In this document: one piece after another, positions 51,003 to 59,952 of the stretch
Numbering within the stretch: position 1 is the first letter of the stretch
How the letters are laid out: each line of letters opens with the position of its first letter
NCBI RefSeq assembly: GCF_003112775.1
Contig: NZ_BFCH01000018.1
Location: 982,362 to 1,046,361 of the forward strand
Length of the DNA: 64,000 nt
Origin: Mycobacterium montefiorense
GTDB taxonomy: Bacteria > Actinomycetota > Actinomycetes > Mycobacteriales > Mycobacteriaceae
Direction of reading: 5' to 3'
Notes under the pieces: model-generated
The model's database searches: none
What the model saw: the letters and a program-made list of their open reading frames with translations, nothing else
Told to the model about the DNA's origin: nothing
Position numbers and translations under genes: made by a program

Positions 51003-52178
51003 TCATCGCGGCTGCTTGAGAGCGGCCTCTTCCAGGAGATCGACGGTGCGCGCGATGCTTTCGGCGGGCTTGGTCATCAATGCGGCAACCTCACGAGCCC
51101 GCGCGGCCAATTCCGGAGCGAGGAGGCCCCGCAGGTCCGCGATCACTGAGTCCAGGGTGCTTTCCATAAAGCCGCGTCCAGAGCCAACTTTCAGTTTTGC
51201 AACCCCGGCTGCCCAGACCGGCTGATCAAGCCAGAACCACAAAATCAGTGTGGGGACTCCGGCCCGCATGCCTGCCGCCGTCGCGCCGGCGCCGCCGTGA
51301 TGGACGACCGCGCGACACAACGGAAACACGGCCGCGTGGTTCACCCCGGTCACAATCTTTACGTGATCGGGGTGCGGGACGCCGGTGACTTCATTCGGGC
51401 CGGTGCAAATCAACGCCCGCTCGCCGACGCGCGCGCTGGCCTCGCTGATCACCGCGATGGTCTCGACAGGCGATGTCAGCGGTGTGCTGCCGAAGCCGAA
51501 GTAGATCGGCGGCGCGCCAGCGGCAATCCAGGACAACACCTCGTCGTCAGCATCGCTTGGCAACCCCAGTGTCAGCGCACCGACGAACAACGGCGCAGTT
51601 TCCGGTTCCAGCCATTCGTCCACCCGCCCCGGCAAGCAGATCGCGTCATAGGCCTGGATTTCTAACCCCGGTCGCGGATCTCCGGTGAGCTCCGGCAAGC
51701 CGAGCGCGCGGCGGTGCGCGTCGTCGGCTTCCTTCATTATCTGCGGACCGAATGCACCGGAGCCCAAGATCCGCGACGGGAAGTAGTGCAACGCCCCGAG
51801 GGGAATGCCGTGATACTCCGCGATGTTGGCGGCCAGGCCCTGCTCGTTGAAGGCTGCGACCAACAGGTCGGATCCGTTTGCCAACGGTGTCAGCACGGCG
51901 CTCTTCTCCGACTTGACCTGGTTGACATGCCGGGCGACCTCGGCCCACATAGTGACGGGGTTCTGGACCTTGCCGACGAAGGCCGCGGCGAAGTCCATCT
52001 GTTCCCGCGAGTCGGGACCGTACGGGACCGCGGCCAACCCTGCCGATTCGACGAAGCCCACCATGTTGGGCGCGACCGCTATCTGCACGTCGTGGCCGCG
52101 TCGCATCAGCTCGCGGCCGACGGCGGCCAGGGGCTCGACATCGCCGCGACTTCCGTAGCCCGCCAGCACGCACTTCAT
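51003..52178 (-). CDS. UGT-type glycosyltransferase (GT1, Rv1524/Rv1526c-like)
   Basis: 391 residues from ATG 52178, with GAGG 9 nt upstream. N-terminal MKCVLAGYGSRGDVEPLAAVGRELM is the acceptor-side signature of sterol/glycopeptide glycosyltransferases; the C-terminal VVHHGGAGATAAGMRAGVPTL holds the donor-binding His-Gly-Gly motif. Mycobacterial members glycosylate glycopeptidolipids or other surface lipids. Acceptor unknown. Confidence 0.85.
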   Translation of the reverse strand: MKCVLAGYGSRGDVEPLAAVGRELMRRGHDVQIAVAPNMVGFVESAGLAAVPYGPDSREQMDFAAAFVGKVQNPVTMWAEVARHVNQVKSEKSAVLTPLANGSDLLVAAFNEQGLAANIAEYHGIPLGALHYFPSRILGSGAFGPQIMKEADDAHRRALGLPELTGDPRPGLEIQAYDAICLPGRVDEWLEPETAPLFVGALTLGLPSDADDEVLSWIAAGAPPIYFGFGSTPLTSPVETIAVISEASARVGERALICTGPNEVTGVPHPDHVKIVTGVNHAAVFPLCRAVVHHGGAGATAAGMRAGVPTLILWFWLDQPVWAAGVAKLKVGSGRGFMESTLDSVIADLRGLLAPELAARAREVAALMTKPAESIARTVDLLEEAALKQPR

Positions 52179-52269
52179 CGACGGAACCTCACTCGCGGTG
52201 CTGCCTGTCCCGTGCACCAAATCTGTTCTGTAGGTTGCGATCCGTCGCGCGGCGCTGCGCGGGGGGCCG

Positions 52270-52911
52270 TTAGCGGACCCGGTCGGCCGCGTAGTTGGCT
52301 GCTTGGTCCGTCATCCCATCCTGAATGTAGGAGACATGCGCCATAATATTCCCGCCGCCGGAGCAGATCGGATCGTCGGGAGCGCACAAGCTGATGGTCT
52401 TGCCGCTGTAAACCGGGTTAATCGTGGGCAGCGGCTGGCCGCCCCACAACATGCTCGAGAATTGACTGGTCGGCTCGCCGAACAAGGCAACCGCGGCGAC
52501 ATGGTCAGCCACCGCAGCCGGCATCGCCTGGGTGGCCAGGTCGATCACCGTCGAACCCTGGGAGTACCCGCCGAGCACGATCTTTGTGTTGGGACAGTTG
52601 GCGACGGTGCCCTGGATGTGACCGCTCGCGTCGTTAGACCCGGCCGGCGCACTGTTGTGGTAATCGTCGTTGGCCGGGTAGTTGACCGCGTAGACCCCGA
52701 CGGACTTCCCGCCGACTTTCGAAGTAAACGAGTCGGTGAACGCTTGACCGATGTTGCCCAGCCCCGGGTCCTGATGGGTACCGCGAGCGAAAACCACCTC
52801 GACGTCCGAGCAGGGATCAGCGGAGGCGGTAGGGGAGATTGGCGCGGCAACCAGCGCCCACATCATCACTGCAGCGACGCCAACGATACGAATAAGTCTG
52901 AGTGCACTCAT
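52270..52911 (-). CDS. cutinase-like protein (Culp), exported, Culp1/Cfp21-like
   Basis: 213 residues from ATG 52911 (GTG 52929 in frame). Signal peptide ends near ASA-DP. The domain carries VVFARGTHQDPGLG, nucleophile motif GGYSQGST (Ser117), PDDPICSGGGN (Asp) and MAHVSYIQDG (His), with four Cys in the family positions. Third cutinase of the window, 3.4 kb from the second. Confidence 0.9.
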   Translation of the reverse strand: MSALRLIRIVGVAAVMMWALVAAPISPTASADPCSDVEVVFARGTHQDPGLGNIGQAFTDSFTSKVGGKSVGVYAVNYPANDDYHNSAPAGSNDASGHIQGTVANCPNTKIVLGGYSQGSTVIDLATQAMPAAVADHVAAVALFGEPTSQFSSMLWGGQPLPTINPVYSGKTISLCAPDDPICSGGGNIMAHVSYIQDGMTDQAANYAADRVR

Positions 52912-53105
52912 TCCCAAATGCTGACACACCGACCGAGACGGCTCTACCGGCGGCTCGCTTTACCCGGATGCGGACCAGATATGCCGGCACTATCAAAATG
53001 AGGTTCCTGCCGACGGGAAGGAACTGGATGTTCGCGCAGTTTGAGCTTGGTAACCCGGCGACGCCGTAAAGATCCGTCCCGGGGGGTTCTGAAAGGCTGG
53101 GAAAC

Positions 53106-53963
53106 GTGACCGACTCAACGACCGGGTCGAAGACCGGTGCGGTGTCCGCAGACCGGTCACGTCCGGTGCGGATAGGCGTTCAGCTGTGGGCGGGTGGAAC
53201 ACCGGACTACCGGACATGGCGCCAGGCGGTGTTGCACGCCGAAGAGCTAGGCGTTGACGCCATATTCGGCTACGACCACTTCCACAAACCCTTCCTCGAC
53301 ATGGTCGACGGCACCCCGCAACTGCAGGATGAGCAGCCCGAAGTCAACAACTTCGAGGCATGGACCGCGCTTGCATCGTGGGCCGAGATCACCAGTCGAG
53401 CCGAGATCGGACTGCTCGTCAGCGGCATGCCGTATCGCAACCCCGACCTGGTTGCGGATATGGCACGCACCGTCGATCACATCAGTGGCGGCCGATTGAT
53501 CCTCGGCCTCGGGGCCGGCTGGTATCCGCAAGACTTCATTGGCTACGGCTACGAATACGGCACTGTCAGATCGAGGATGGACCAGTTCGACGAGGGCTTG
53601 CAGCGCATCGAATACCGGCTCAACCATTTGACGCCCAGCCCGCTGCGTCAGATCCCGATCCTGATCGGCGGAGGCGGGGAGCGGCGCACCATTCCCGCAG
53701 CGGCCCGGCACGCCCACATCTGGCACAGCTTTGCACCCATTGACGAGTTTCGGCGCAAGAACGAGCTCCTCAAACGGCTCGCAACGGACGCCGGACGCGA
53801 CGAGGCCGGCATCGAACGCGCGATGGCGTGGACCGACGCCAAGTCGGCGGATGCTTTCGTCGACGCGGGCGTCACGCTGTTCACCACCGAAATCCACCCA
53901 GACGACAACGGGTATGACTTCTGTCGGCTCGAGGCGATGCTGGCCTGGCGCGGTCGCAGATGA
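53106..53963 (+). CDS. luciferase-like (LLM class) F420-dependent oxidoreductase
   Basis: 285 residues from GTG 53106, with GAAAGG upstream. IGVQLWAGGTPDYRTW, DAIFGYDHFHKPF, HISGGRLILGLGAGWYPQDF and PILIGGGGERRTIPAAARHA mark the F420-type luciferase fold. Second enzyme of this class here. It lies 73 bp before zwf on the same strand; F420-dependent enzymes draw on reduced F420 made from glucose-6-phosphate, but by a different dehydrogenase (Fgd1), so a functional link to zwf is only suggestive. Confidence 0.83.
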   Translation: MTDSTTGSKTGAVSADRSRPVRIGVQLWAGGTPDYRTWRQAVLHAEELGVDAIFGYDHFHKPFLDMVDGTPQLQDEQPEVNNFEAWTALASWAEITSRAEIGLLVSGMPYRNPDLVADMARTVDHISGGRLILGLGAGWYPQDFIGYGYEYGTVRSRMDQFDEGLQRIEYRLNHLTPSPLRQIPILIGGGGERRTIPAAARHAHIWHSFAPIDEFRRKNELLKRLATDAGRDEAGIERAMAWTDAKSADAFVDAGVTLFTTEIHPDDNGYDFCRLEAMLAWRGRR

Positions 53964-54036
53964 ACATCTGATTCCGGGGCAAGCCGATGCGAGCCCACCG
54001 CTGCGGAGATGTCGCGACAGTGGAAGTATCTCGGGA

Positions 54037-55542
54037 GTGGCCGCTAAGAAACCGCAGACGATCTCTTACCCGGCGCCTGACTCACGTCCGCGCCGCCACG
54101 ACTACGACCCGCTCGACCCCCATGTCATCGTGTTGTTCGGCGCGACGGGGGACTTGGCCAAACGCAAGCTGATTTCCGGCTTGGCCTATCTGGATCAATC
54201 CGAGCTCGCGCCCGATATCCAAATCGTCGCGACGTCACTCGAAGAACTCAGCGATGACGAGTTCCGCGATATCGCGAAGAACTCGATCGACTCGTACGGC
54301 ACTCACAAGCTCACACCCGAGCAGTGGGCCGACTTCGCGAAGATCGTGCACTACGTCCCGCAGGGCACCGGGCCCGAGGCCCTGGCCGCCGCGGTCGCCG
54401 AAGCCGAAAGCAATCTGGGGCCGAACGTGCGGCGACTGCACTATCTGTCGGTTCCGCCGAAAGCGGCCCGCGCCGTCATCACCACGCTACGCGACGCGAA
54501 TCTCGTCGAGCGATCCCGAGTGGTGATGGAAAAGCCGTTCGGCACCGACCTGGCCAGTGCGGTGGCCCTCAACGACTTCCTGCACGAGACATTCGACGAA
54601 TCCCAGATTTTCCGGATCGACCACTTCCTGGGGAAGGAGGCGGCCCAGAACATCTTGGCGTTCCGCTTTGCCAACGGTCTGTTCGAGCCGATCTGGAACC
54701 GGAACTTCATCGACCACATCCAGATCGACATTCCCGAAACGCTCGGTCTGGACCAGCGAGCCAACTTCTACGAAAGCACCGGCGCCTACAAGGACATGGT
54801 CGTCACCCACCTGTTGCAGGTGATGGCGTTCGTGGTGATGGAACCGCCGACGGCCCTTGAGCCGTATGCGATCAGCGAAGAGAAGAACAAAGTGTTCCGC
54901 TCGATGCTGCCCGTCAAGTGTTCAGATGTGGTGCGCGGCCAGTACAGCGGGTATCGCGAAGAGAACGGTGTGGCAAGGGATTCCGATACCGAGACGTTCA
55001 TCGCGCTTAAGGTCGGCGTCGACAACTGGCGGTGGGCCGGCGTGCCGATCTACCTGCGCACCGGCAAGAAGATGGCCGAAGGCATCCGCATTATCTCGAT
55101 TGCGTTCAAAGAGGCTCCGCGCAGCATGTTCCCGGCAGGGTCAGGCGTGGGGACTCAGGGTCCCGACCACCTCACGTTCGATCTGGCCGACAACTCAAAG
55201 GTGTCACTGTCCTTCTACGGCAAGCGGCCCGGCCCCGGGATGAGGCTCGACAAGTTGTCGATGCAATTCTCTTCGCAGGAAATCGACACCGCGGACCAAA
55301 CGCTCGAGGCATACGAGCGGCTCATTCTCGATGCGATGCGCGGCGATCACACACTATTCACCACCGCGGAGGGCATCGAATCCCTTTGGGAGCGTTCGGC
55401 AGATCTGCTCACCGACCCGCCGCCCGCCAAGGTATATCCGACCGGAACCTGGGGCCCCAACGCCATTCACCAACTGATTGCGCCCAACGCGTGGCGGTTG
55501 CCGTTCGAGCGCGGATGGCGCGAAAAATCGCACGGGCAATAG
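54037..55542 (+). CDS. zwf: glucose-6-phosphate 1-dehydrogenase
   Basis: 501 residues from GTG 54037, with GGAAG 10 nt upstream; the frame is open further upstream but without family sequence. VIVLFGATGDLAKRKLISGL is the NADP-binding site (about 30-49), VMEKPFG holds the Lys-Pro motif and RIDHFLGKEAAQNIL (193-207) the active site with the catalytic His. It oxidises glucose-6-phosphate to 6-phosphogluconolactone. M. tuberculosis has zwf1 and zwf2; length favours the zwf2-like size but this is not decisive. No pentose-phosphate neighbours are present. Confidence 0.96.
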   Translation: MAAKKPQTISYPAPDSRPRRHDYDPLDPHVIVLFGATGDLAKRKLISGLAYLDQSELAPDIQIVATSLEELSDDEFRDIAKNSIDSYGTHKLTPEQWADFAKIVHYVPQGTGPEALAAAVAEAESNLGPNVRRLHYLSVPPKAARAVITTLRDANLVERSRVVMEKPFGTDLASAVALNDFLHETFDESQIFRIDHFLGKEAAQNILAFRFANGLFEPIWNRNFIDHIQIDIPETLGLDQRANFYESTGAYKDMVVTHLLQVMAFVVMEPPTALEPYAISEEKNKVFRSMLPVKCSDVVRGQYSGYREENGVARDSDTETFIALKVGVDNWRWAGVPIYLRTGKKMAEGIRIISIAFKEAPRSMFPAGSGVGTQGPDHLTFDLADNSKVSLSFYGKRPGPGMRLDKLSMQFSSQEIDTADQTLEAYERLILDAMRGDHTLFTTAEGIESLWERSADLLTDPPPAKVYPTGTWGPNAIHQLIAPNAWRLPFERGWREKSHGQ

Positions 55543-57177
55543 TCAGAACACCATCCACGACAGCACCGAGGCTTGCAGCCCCGACAGGGCGCAGATAAAC
55601 ACCAGGAACACCACGCTCCACAGGACCACGCGGCGGAAAACGTCACCCTCTTTTCCGTGCATGTCGACCGCCGCCGCGGCGATGGCCAGGTTCTGCGGGG
55701 AGATCATCTTGCCCAGCACACCGCCGCTGCTGTTGCCGGCGGCCATCAGCAGCGGTGACAGACCCGCCTTGGCAGCCGCGGTCACCTGCAGGGCGCCGAA
55801 CAGAGAATTCGACGAGGTATCGGATCCGGTGACCGCTACACCGAGCCACCCTAGAATGGGGGAGAGCAGTGCGAAAGCACCGCCCGCCCCCGCCATCCAC
55901 GCGCCAAGGGTAATGGTCTGTCCGGAGGCGTTCATCACGAAAGCCAGTGCCAGCACTGCCATTACAGTGAGGATGGCCCATCGGAGCTGATACAGCGTTG
56001 CCCCATAGGCCTTGACGGCCCCGACCACCGACAGTCGCAGCACCACCATGGCGACGACGCCCGCTAGCAGCATCTGCGTGCCCGGAGTGGTCAGCAGATT
56101 GAAGGTGAAGTTCGGCAGCGTCGACGGGCTGCCCTTGGCCGTGTACAAGTGCAGTCCCGGCCAGTGCACGGTATCGGTCGCGTGTTCGAGAAATTTCTTC
56201 ACCGCCGGTACCTGGCAGACGACGAAAATGGCGATGATGATCGCGTAGGGCGAGTACGCGCGGGCCACCTCGATGCGCGAGTCCGGACGCCCGAGATTCG
56301 CAGCGAATTCGGGGGACAGCGTGTCAGAAGCGCCGCCCGCGACCACGGTAGCCCGCGGTGCGGATTGCTGACGCTGGACGCGCAGCAGCAACACCACGGC
56401 ACCGGCGGACAGCAACGAAGCCACCACATCGGCCAGCGGCACCGACACGAAATTCGAAGTGGCGTATTGGCCGATGCCGAAAACCACGCCGGCCACCAGC
56501 GCCGCGGGCCAGGTTTCCCGAACTCCGCGCCGACCGTCGGCGATGGCCACCAGAACCAGCGGAACGAAGATGGCCAGGATGGGGGTTTGACGCCCGACCA
56601 TCGCGCCGAGCGCTTCGCTGGATAATCCGGAAACCTTGCCGAGCGTGATAATCGGTGTGGCCATCGCCCCGTAGGCGACCGGTGCGGTATTGGCAACCAG
56701 CGCGAGGACAGCCGCCTTGAGCGGTTTGAATCCCAGGGCGAGCAGCATCACCGAGGTGACCGCCACGGGCGCACCGAATCCGGCCAAGGCTTCCAGTAGA
56801 GCGCCGAACGAAAACGCGATGATGATCGCTTGGATGCGGTGGTCGTCGCTGACACTCGCGAAACTGCGCCGCAGCACATCGAAATGCCCTGTCTGCACAG
56901 TCATCTGGTAGACCCAGATCGCGTTGATCACGATCCAGAGAATCGGGAAGAATCCGAACACGGCACCCTCGCCGCCCGCCAGCAGCGTCTGGCCAATCGG
57001 CATGCGATACACGGCAACCGCGATGGCGATCGCGACGGCCAGCGATAGCAGTGAGGCCCGCCACGCCCGCACACGCAAAACCCCAAGCATCAGGAAGAGC
57101 ATCGCCAGCGGCAGGGCGGCCACCAGGGAACTCCAGCCCAGCGAGTGGGCGACAGGGTCGAGGATCTGACGATACAT
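55543..57177 (-). CDS. lldP: L-lactate permease (LldP family)
   Basis: 544 residues from ATG 57177, with AAGGTG 7 nt upstream; start codons 20 residues earlier exist. Twelve or more membrane helices with the family segments FGALLEALAGFGAPVAVT, VANTAPVAYGAMATPI and VTGSDTSSNSLFGALQ identify a lactate/glycolate:proton symporter. The stop abuts the zwf stop with no gap. An AT-rich symmetric element lies in its divergent promoter region with the LEH-like gene. Confidence 0.93.
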   Translation of the reverse strand: MYRQILDPVAHSLGWSSLVAALPLAMLFLMLGVLRVRAWRASLLSLAVAIAIAVAVYRMPIGQTLLAGGEGAVFGFFPILWIVINAIWVYQMTVQTGHFDVLRRSFASVSDDHRIQAIIIAFSFGALLEALAGFGAPVAVTSVMLLALGFKPLKAAVLALVANTAPVAYGAMATPIITLGKVSGLSSEALGAMVGRQTPILAIFVPLVLVAIADGRRGVRETWPAALVAGVVFGIGQYATSNFVSVPLADVVASLLSAGAVVLLLRVQRQQSAPRATVVAGGASDTLSPEFAANLGRPDSRIEVARAYSPYAIIIAIFVVCQVPAVKKFLEHATDTVHWPGLHLYTAKGSPSTLPNFTFNLLTTPGTQMLLAGVVAMVVLRLSVVGAVKAYGATLYQLRWAILTVMAVLALAFVMNASGQTITLGAWMAGAGGAFALLSPILGWLGVAVTGSDTSSNSLFGALQVTAAAKAGLSPLLMAAGNSSGGVLGKMISPQNLAIAAAAVDMHGKEGDVFRRVVLWSVVFLVFICALSGLQASVLSWMVF

Positions 57178-57266
57178 ATTGGGCACCTTATGGACCACGA
57201 ACGGCGCATTGTTTCTGATCCGTCGGCTGACAACCACGAATGTCTGAACGAGATTTGGAGAACCAT

Positions 57267-57286
57267 TAAATCAATCAGTTTATTTA
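57267..57286. promoter_or_regulatory. AT-rich symmetric element between lldP and the LEH-like gene
   Basis: TAAAT and ATTTA arms with a 10-nt centre, the only strongly AT-rich stretch in the 191-bp divergent region. Likely part of the shared promoter or an operator. Confidence 0.3.
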
Positions 57287-57368
57287 GGCGTAGAGTCACC
57301 ACCAGCTCGCGCTCACGCAGCCGACGGGCTGCGTTCGAAGAGACCGGTGACCAGCGAAGGAAGAGAAC

Positions 57369-57812
57369 ATGCCACCAGGCGTTGCCGCAAAAAATGCCAC
57401 CGAGCGACTCGTGCTCGATTTCATCCACGCCTTCTACGGGCAGAGCATCGACATCGGTGCGGCAACAGCCCTGATGACAGATGACTTCATTTGGCAGCTG
57501 CATGTGCCGCTGTCACCGGTGATCGTCGGACGCGACGCGGCGCGCGCGGAACTCGAGAAACACAACAGTCTTTCCACCGGCATGATCGACGGCAGCGAAA
57601 TCCGCACGATTGTGTCGACCGGCGATACCGTCGTGGTCGAACGTGTTGACGTGAATTCCCTTGGTGGCGTGCCGGTAACGTTCCACGTGATCGCGGTCTT
57701 CGAAGTGCGCGACGGGGCGGTCAGCCACTGGCGTGAGTATTGGGACACCAGCCATGTTGCTCAGCAGATCGGCATCGACCCGGCGCACATGTTCGAACCG
57801 CTCTCCGGTTAG
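57369..57812 (+). CDS. limonene-1,2-epoxide hydrolase-like (LEH/SnoaL-fold) protein
   Basis: 147 residues, with GGAAGAG upstream. A cone-shaped NTF2-like fold with the LEH pattern: LMTDDFIWQLHVP, GRDAARAELEK, ERVDVNSLGG and HWREYWDTS. The Arg and Asp residues of the LEH water-activating site have counterparts in ERVD and EYWD. Epoxide hydrolysis is therefore plausible, but several relatives have other roles. Its stop overlaps the stop of the GGDEF remnant. Confidence 0.7.
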   Translation: MPPGVAAKNATERLVLDFIHAFYGQSIDIGAATALMTDDFIWQLHVPLSPVIVGRDAARAELEKHNSLSTGMIDGSEIRTIVSTGDTVVVERVDVNSLGGVPVTFHVIAVFEVRDGAVSHWREYWDTSHVAQQIGIDPAHMFEPLSG

Positions 57813-58118
57813 TCGGCACGCGAATCGCGGGCGCGCTCGGCCCAGCGACGACGGAGCCTTTCAAGCACTTTTTCGGCCTCGGGGCTGGGCGCCGACGAGC
57901 AGGAACAGGAACTCGTCGGCACCGATACGGAAGGCCTTGTCTTCGCTACGGACTGACCAACGGATCGCATTGGCGAAGGTGACCAAGAGGGCATCGCCGG
58001 CCTCGTGGCCGTGACCGTCGTTGTATCGCTTGAAGTGATCGAGGTCGATCAGCGCCAACGTGATCGTGATCGTGCCAGGGAAATCCCGGGTGACGGACGG
58101 CTCGATCGCCTTTCCTGC
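57809..58118 (-). pseudogene. remnant of a GGDEF (diguanylate cyclase) domain
   Basis: The frame begins right after the stop of the AhpD-like gene without a start codon. ALIDLDHFKRYNDGHGHEAGD and FRIGADEFLFLLVG are the second half of a GGDEF domain, with GADEF in place of GGDEF. The first half, with the DxLTGL-type motif, is missing. After LLVGAQP the frame shifts at the GGGG run 57881-57884 (plus strand) and EAEKVLERLRRRWAERA finishes the domain in another frame. A broken relic, not expected to make or sense c-di-GMP. Confidence 0.7.
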
Positions 58119-58120
58119 GA

Positions 58121-58636
58121 TCAGCTACCGGGGAAGGCGTTGACTCCCATGACAAGCGCGGCGGTGCCACCGTAGAGATAGGCGACCTCGACCGCTTCGG
58201 TGACCTCGGCCTCCGAGGCCCCCGCGGCGCGGGCGTTGTCGGCGAGCGACCTCACCCCGTCAGGATGCGCGGCGATCGTGTCCGTGATCATCCCCATCAG
58301 CAGCTTGTACTTGGCCGGAATGACACCTTCATCGAGGATTCGTTCACGCATCCCCTGATAAGAGCCGGCGAATTGCGGGTCGCGCTGTTCCATCGCCGCA
58401 AGCCATGGCGGGCGACCGGACGGCGCTTGCGAGGCAGGCACGGGATCGGTACAGCCACTTGGCGAAACGTGGGCCGGTCCGCCATCGCCGCACCAGTCGG
58501 CGCGGCTAAGTGGTGCGGCCTCGACGGCCAGACTCCCGCCGATTATCAACACAGCCGCCGATAGTGCCGTGAAATTACCGACTAGAACCCGGGCACGCTC
58601 AAGCACTCTGAGTTGGGGGTGAGATGTATTCGTCAT
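58121..58636 (-). CDS. carboxymuconolactone decarboxylase-like protein with exported/anchored N-terminus
   Basis: 171 residues from ATG 58636. A hydrophobic segment (about 19-40) ending AVEAAPLSRA looks like a signal peptide or anchor, followed by a Cys-containing linker (DWCGDGG, PSGCTD). The rest is a helical AhpD-like core: IPAKYKLLMGMITDTIAAHP and ASEAEVTEAVEVAYLYGGTAALVMG, without the CxxC of AhpD. Export of this fold is unusual. Function unknown. Confidence 0.65.
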   Translation of the reverse strand: MTNTSHPQLRVLERARVLVGNFTALSAAVLIIGGSLAVEAAPLSRADWCGDGGPAHVSPSGCTDPVPASQAPSGRPPWLAAMEQRDPQFAGSYQGMRERILDEGVIPAKYKLLMGMITDTIAAHPDGVRSLADNARAAGASEAEVTEAVEVAYLYGGTAALVMGVNAFPGS

Positions 58637-58716
58637 GCCGGAACGGTACGCTCGCGCCGTCAGCCGCGGCAACCGAAAGCTATTGCGGCACCTAGTATAA
58701 CGTCGCAGTTCCAGGC

Positions 58717-59778
58717 TCAGGCGGCGGCCAGGGCGAACGACGTACCTACAGCGCTGGGGACGAAAGCGTCGGGCAGTGCCGTCGCGAGCCGGACCTGGGC
58801 GCGCCATCCCGTGCAATGCGCCGGGACGACGAGGCCGGGGGACAAGGCCACGAGCGCATCGACGGTGGGTTCGATAATCGGCTCGAATCCTGGCCCGGTC
58901 AGGTGAAATCCCCCGAGCAGGCCGTGCAACCGATCGACGCCGGTGAGCCGCATCGCGTGCCGCGCAATGTTGATGGCCCCACCGTGCCCACATCCGGTCA
59001 GCACGACAAGCCCGAGTCCGCGGACATGGACGACGAGCGCTTGGTCGTCGACGATCAGGGGATCCGGCTCCCAGGCACCGTCGCGCGACACCTCGTGGAA
59101 TTTCATTCCGATCTCGAAATCGGTTGTGCGGTCGATCTCACCGGTGATCAGCACGCTCCCGTCAAGCAGGATCGAGGGCTGGCGTCGCTCGATGACCTCG
59201 AAACCCTCGCACTGCAGCGAAGACTTGCTGAGCACGGGGAGTTCCCAGCCCGGACGCCCCGGCAGGGCGATCCTGCGCCGGCTCCACACGAGCGGATGCA
59301 CAGTCAACGGCAGCCCGGTGCGGCCGCGCAGGCGAGCCAGACCGGCGAAGCCGCCGGCATGGTCGAAGTGGCCGTGACTCAGCACGACGGCTTCGATGTC
59401 GGCGACGTCGACACCCAATCGCTCCATGTTGGTCGCCATGCCGTCGGGTGAGACACCGGTATCGAACAGCAGCGTGTGTGAGCGGTTGCCCCTCCGCACT
59501 GTGACCAGCGCCGAGAACCCGTGCTCGGCGAGCATTCCCGGGACGGTGGTGCCGCCGTCGAATTGCGCCGCTTCCACCGCCGGCGTACGGCTCATCGGCA
59601 TTCGCCGCGCCGGGCCCATGTCCGTCATCAAGCCGTCGTAGCTGTTGTCGACCAGAGTCGTGATCACCAACTCGTCGACCGGTTCAAGCGCAATCGGATC
59701 GACCGCCTCGCCCTCGACGACGCGGGGCGCCACCCCGCGAACATCGTTCCCACTACCGCCACACATAGTCCAGAGCAT
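58717..59778 (-). CDS. MBL-fold metallohydrolase (dihydropterin/MptA-like branch)
   Basis: 353 residues; the start is uncertain between ATG 59778 and ATG 59766. The metallo-beta-lactamase motif LSHGHFDHAGGF supplies the metal ligands, with TGCGHGGAINI and GGFHLTGPGF as later ligand segments. FDTGVSPDGMATNMERLG and the overall length match the branch annotated as 7,8-dihydropterin-6-yl-methyl-aminobenzene-phosphate synthase. In bacteria these are generic hydrolases; the substrate is unknown. Confidence 0.82.
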   Translation of the reverse strand: MLWTMCGGSGNDVRGVAPRVVEGEAVDPIALEPVDELVITTLVDNSYDGLMTDMGPARRMPMSRTPAVEAAQFDGGTTVPGMLAEHGFSALVTVRRGNRSHTLLFDTGVSPDGMATNMERLGVDVADIEAVVLSHGHFDHAGGFAGLARLRGRTGLPLTVHPLVWSRRRIALPGRPGWELPVLSKSSLQCEGFEVIERRQPSILLDGSVLITGEIDRTTDFEIGMKFHEVSRDGAWEPDPLIVDDQALVVHVRGLGLVVLTGCGHGGAINIARHAMRLTGVDRLHGLLGGFHLTGPGFEPIIEPTVDALVALSPGLVVPAHCTGWRAQVRLATALPDAFVPSAVGTSFALAAA

Positions 59779-59952
59779 ATGCACCAAGCGAACCGCAAAG
59801 CCAGCATCTAACCTGGTCCATCCTGCAATGTCCTAAGAACTGCGTTCTTAGGCTTGAAGATGAGTCGTTCGAAACGTGCTGCACTGCAACGGAACAGCCC
59901 GGCACAATTGCACATTGCGGTAGGTGCCCGAATCGATTTAGTCTCGGGAGCG

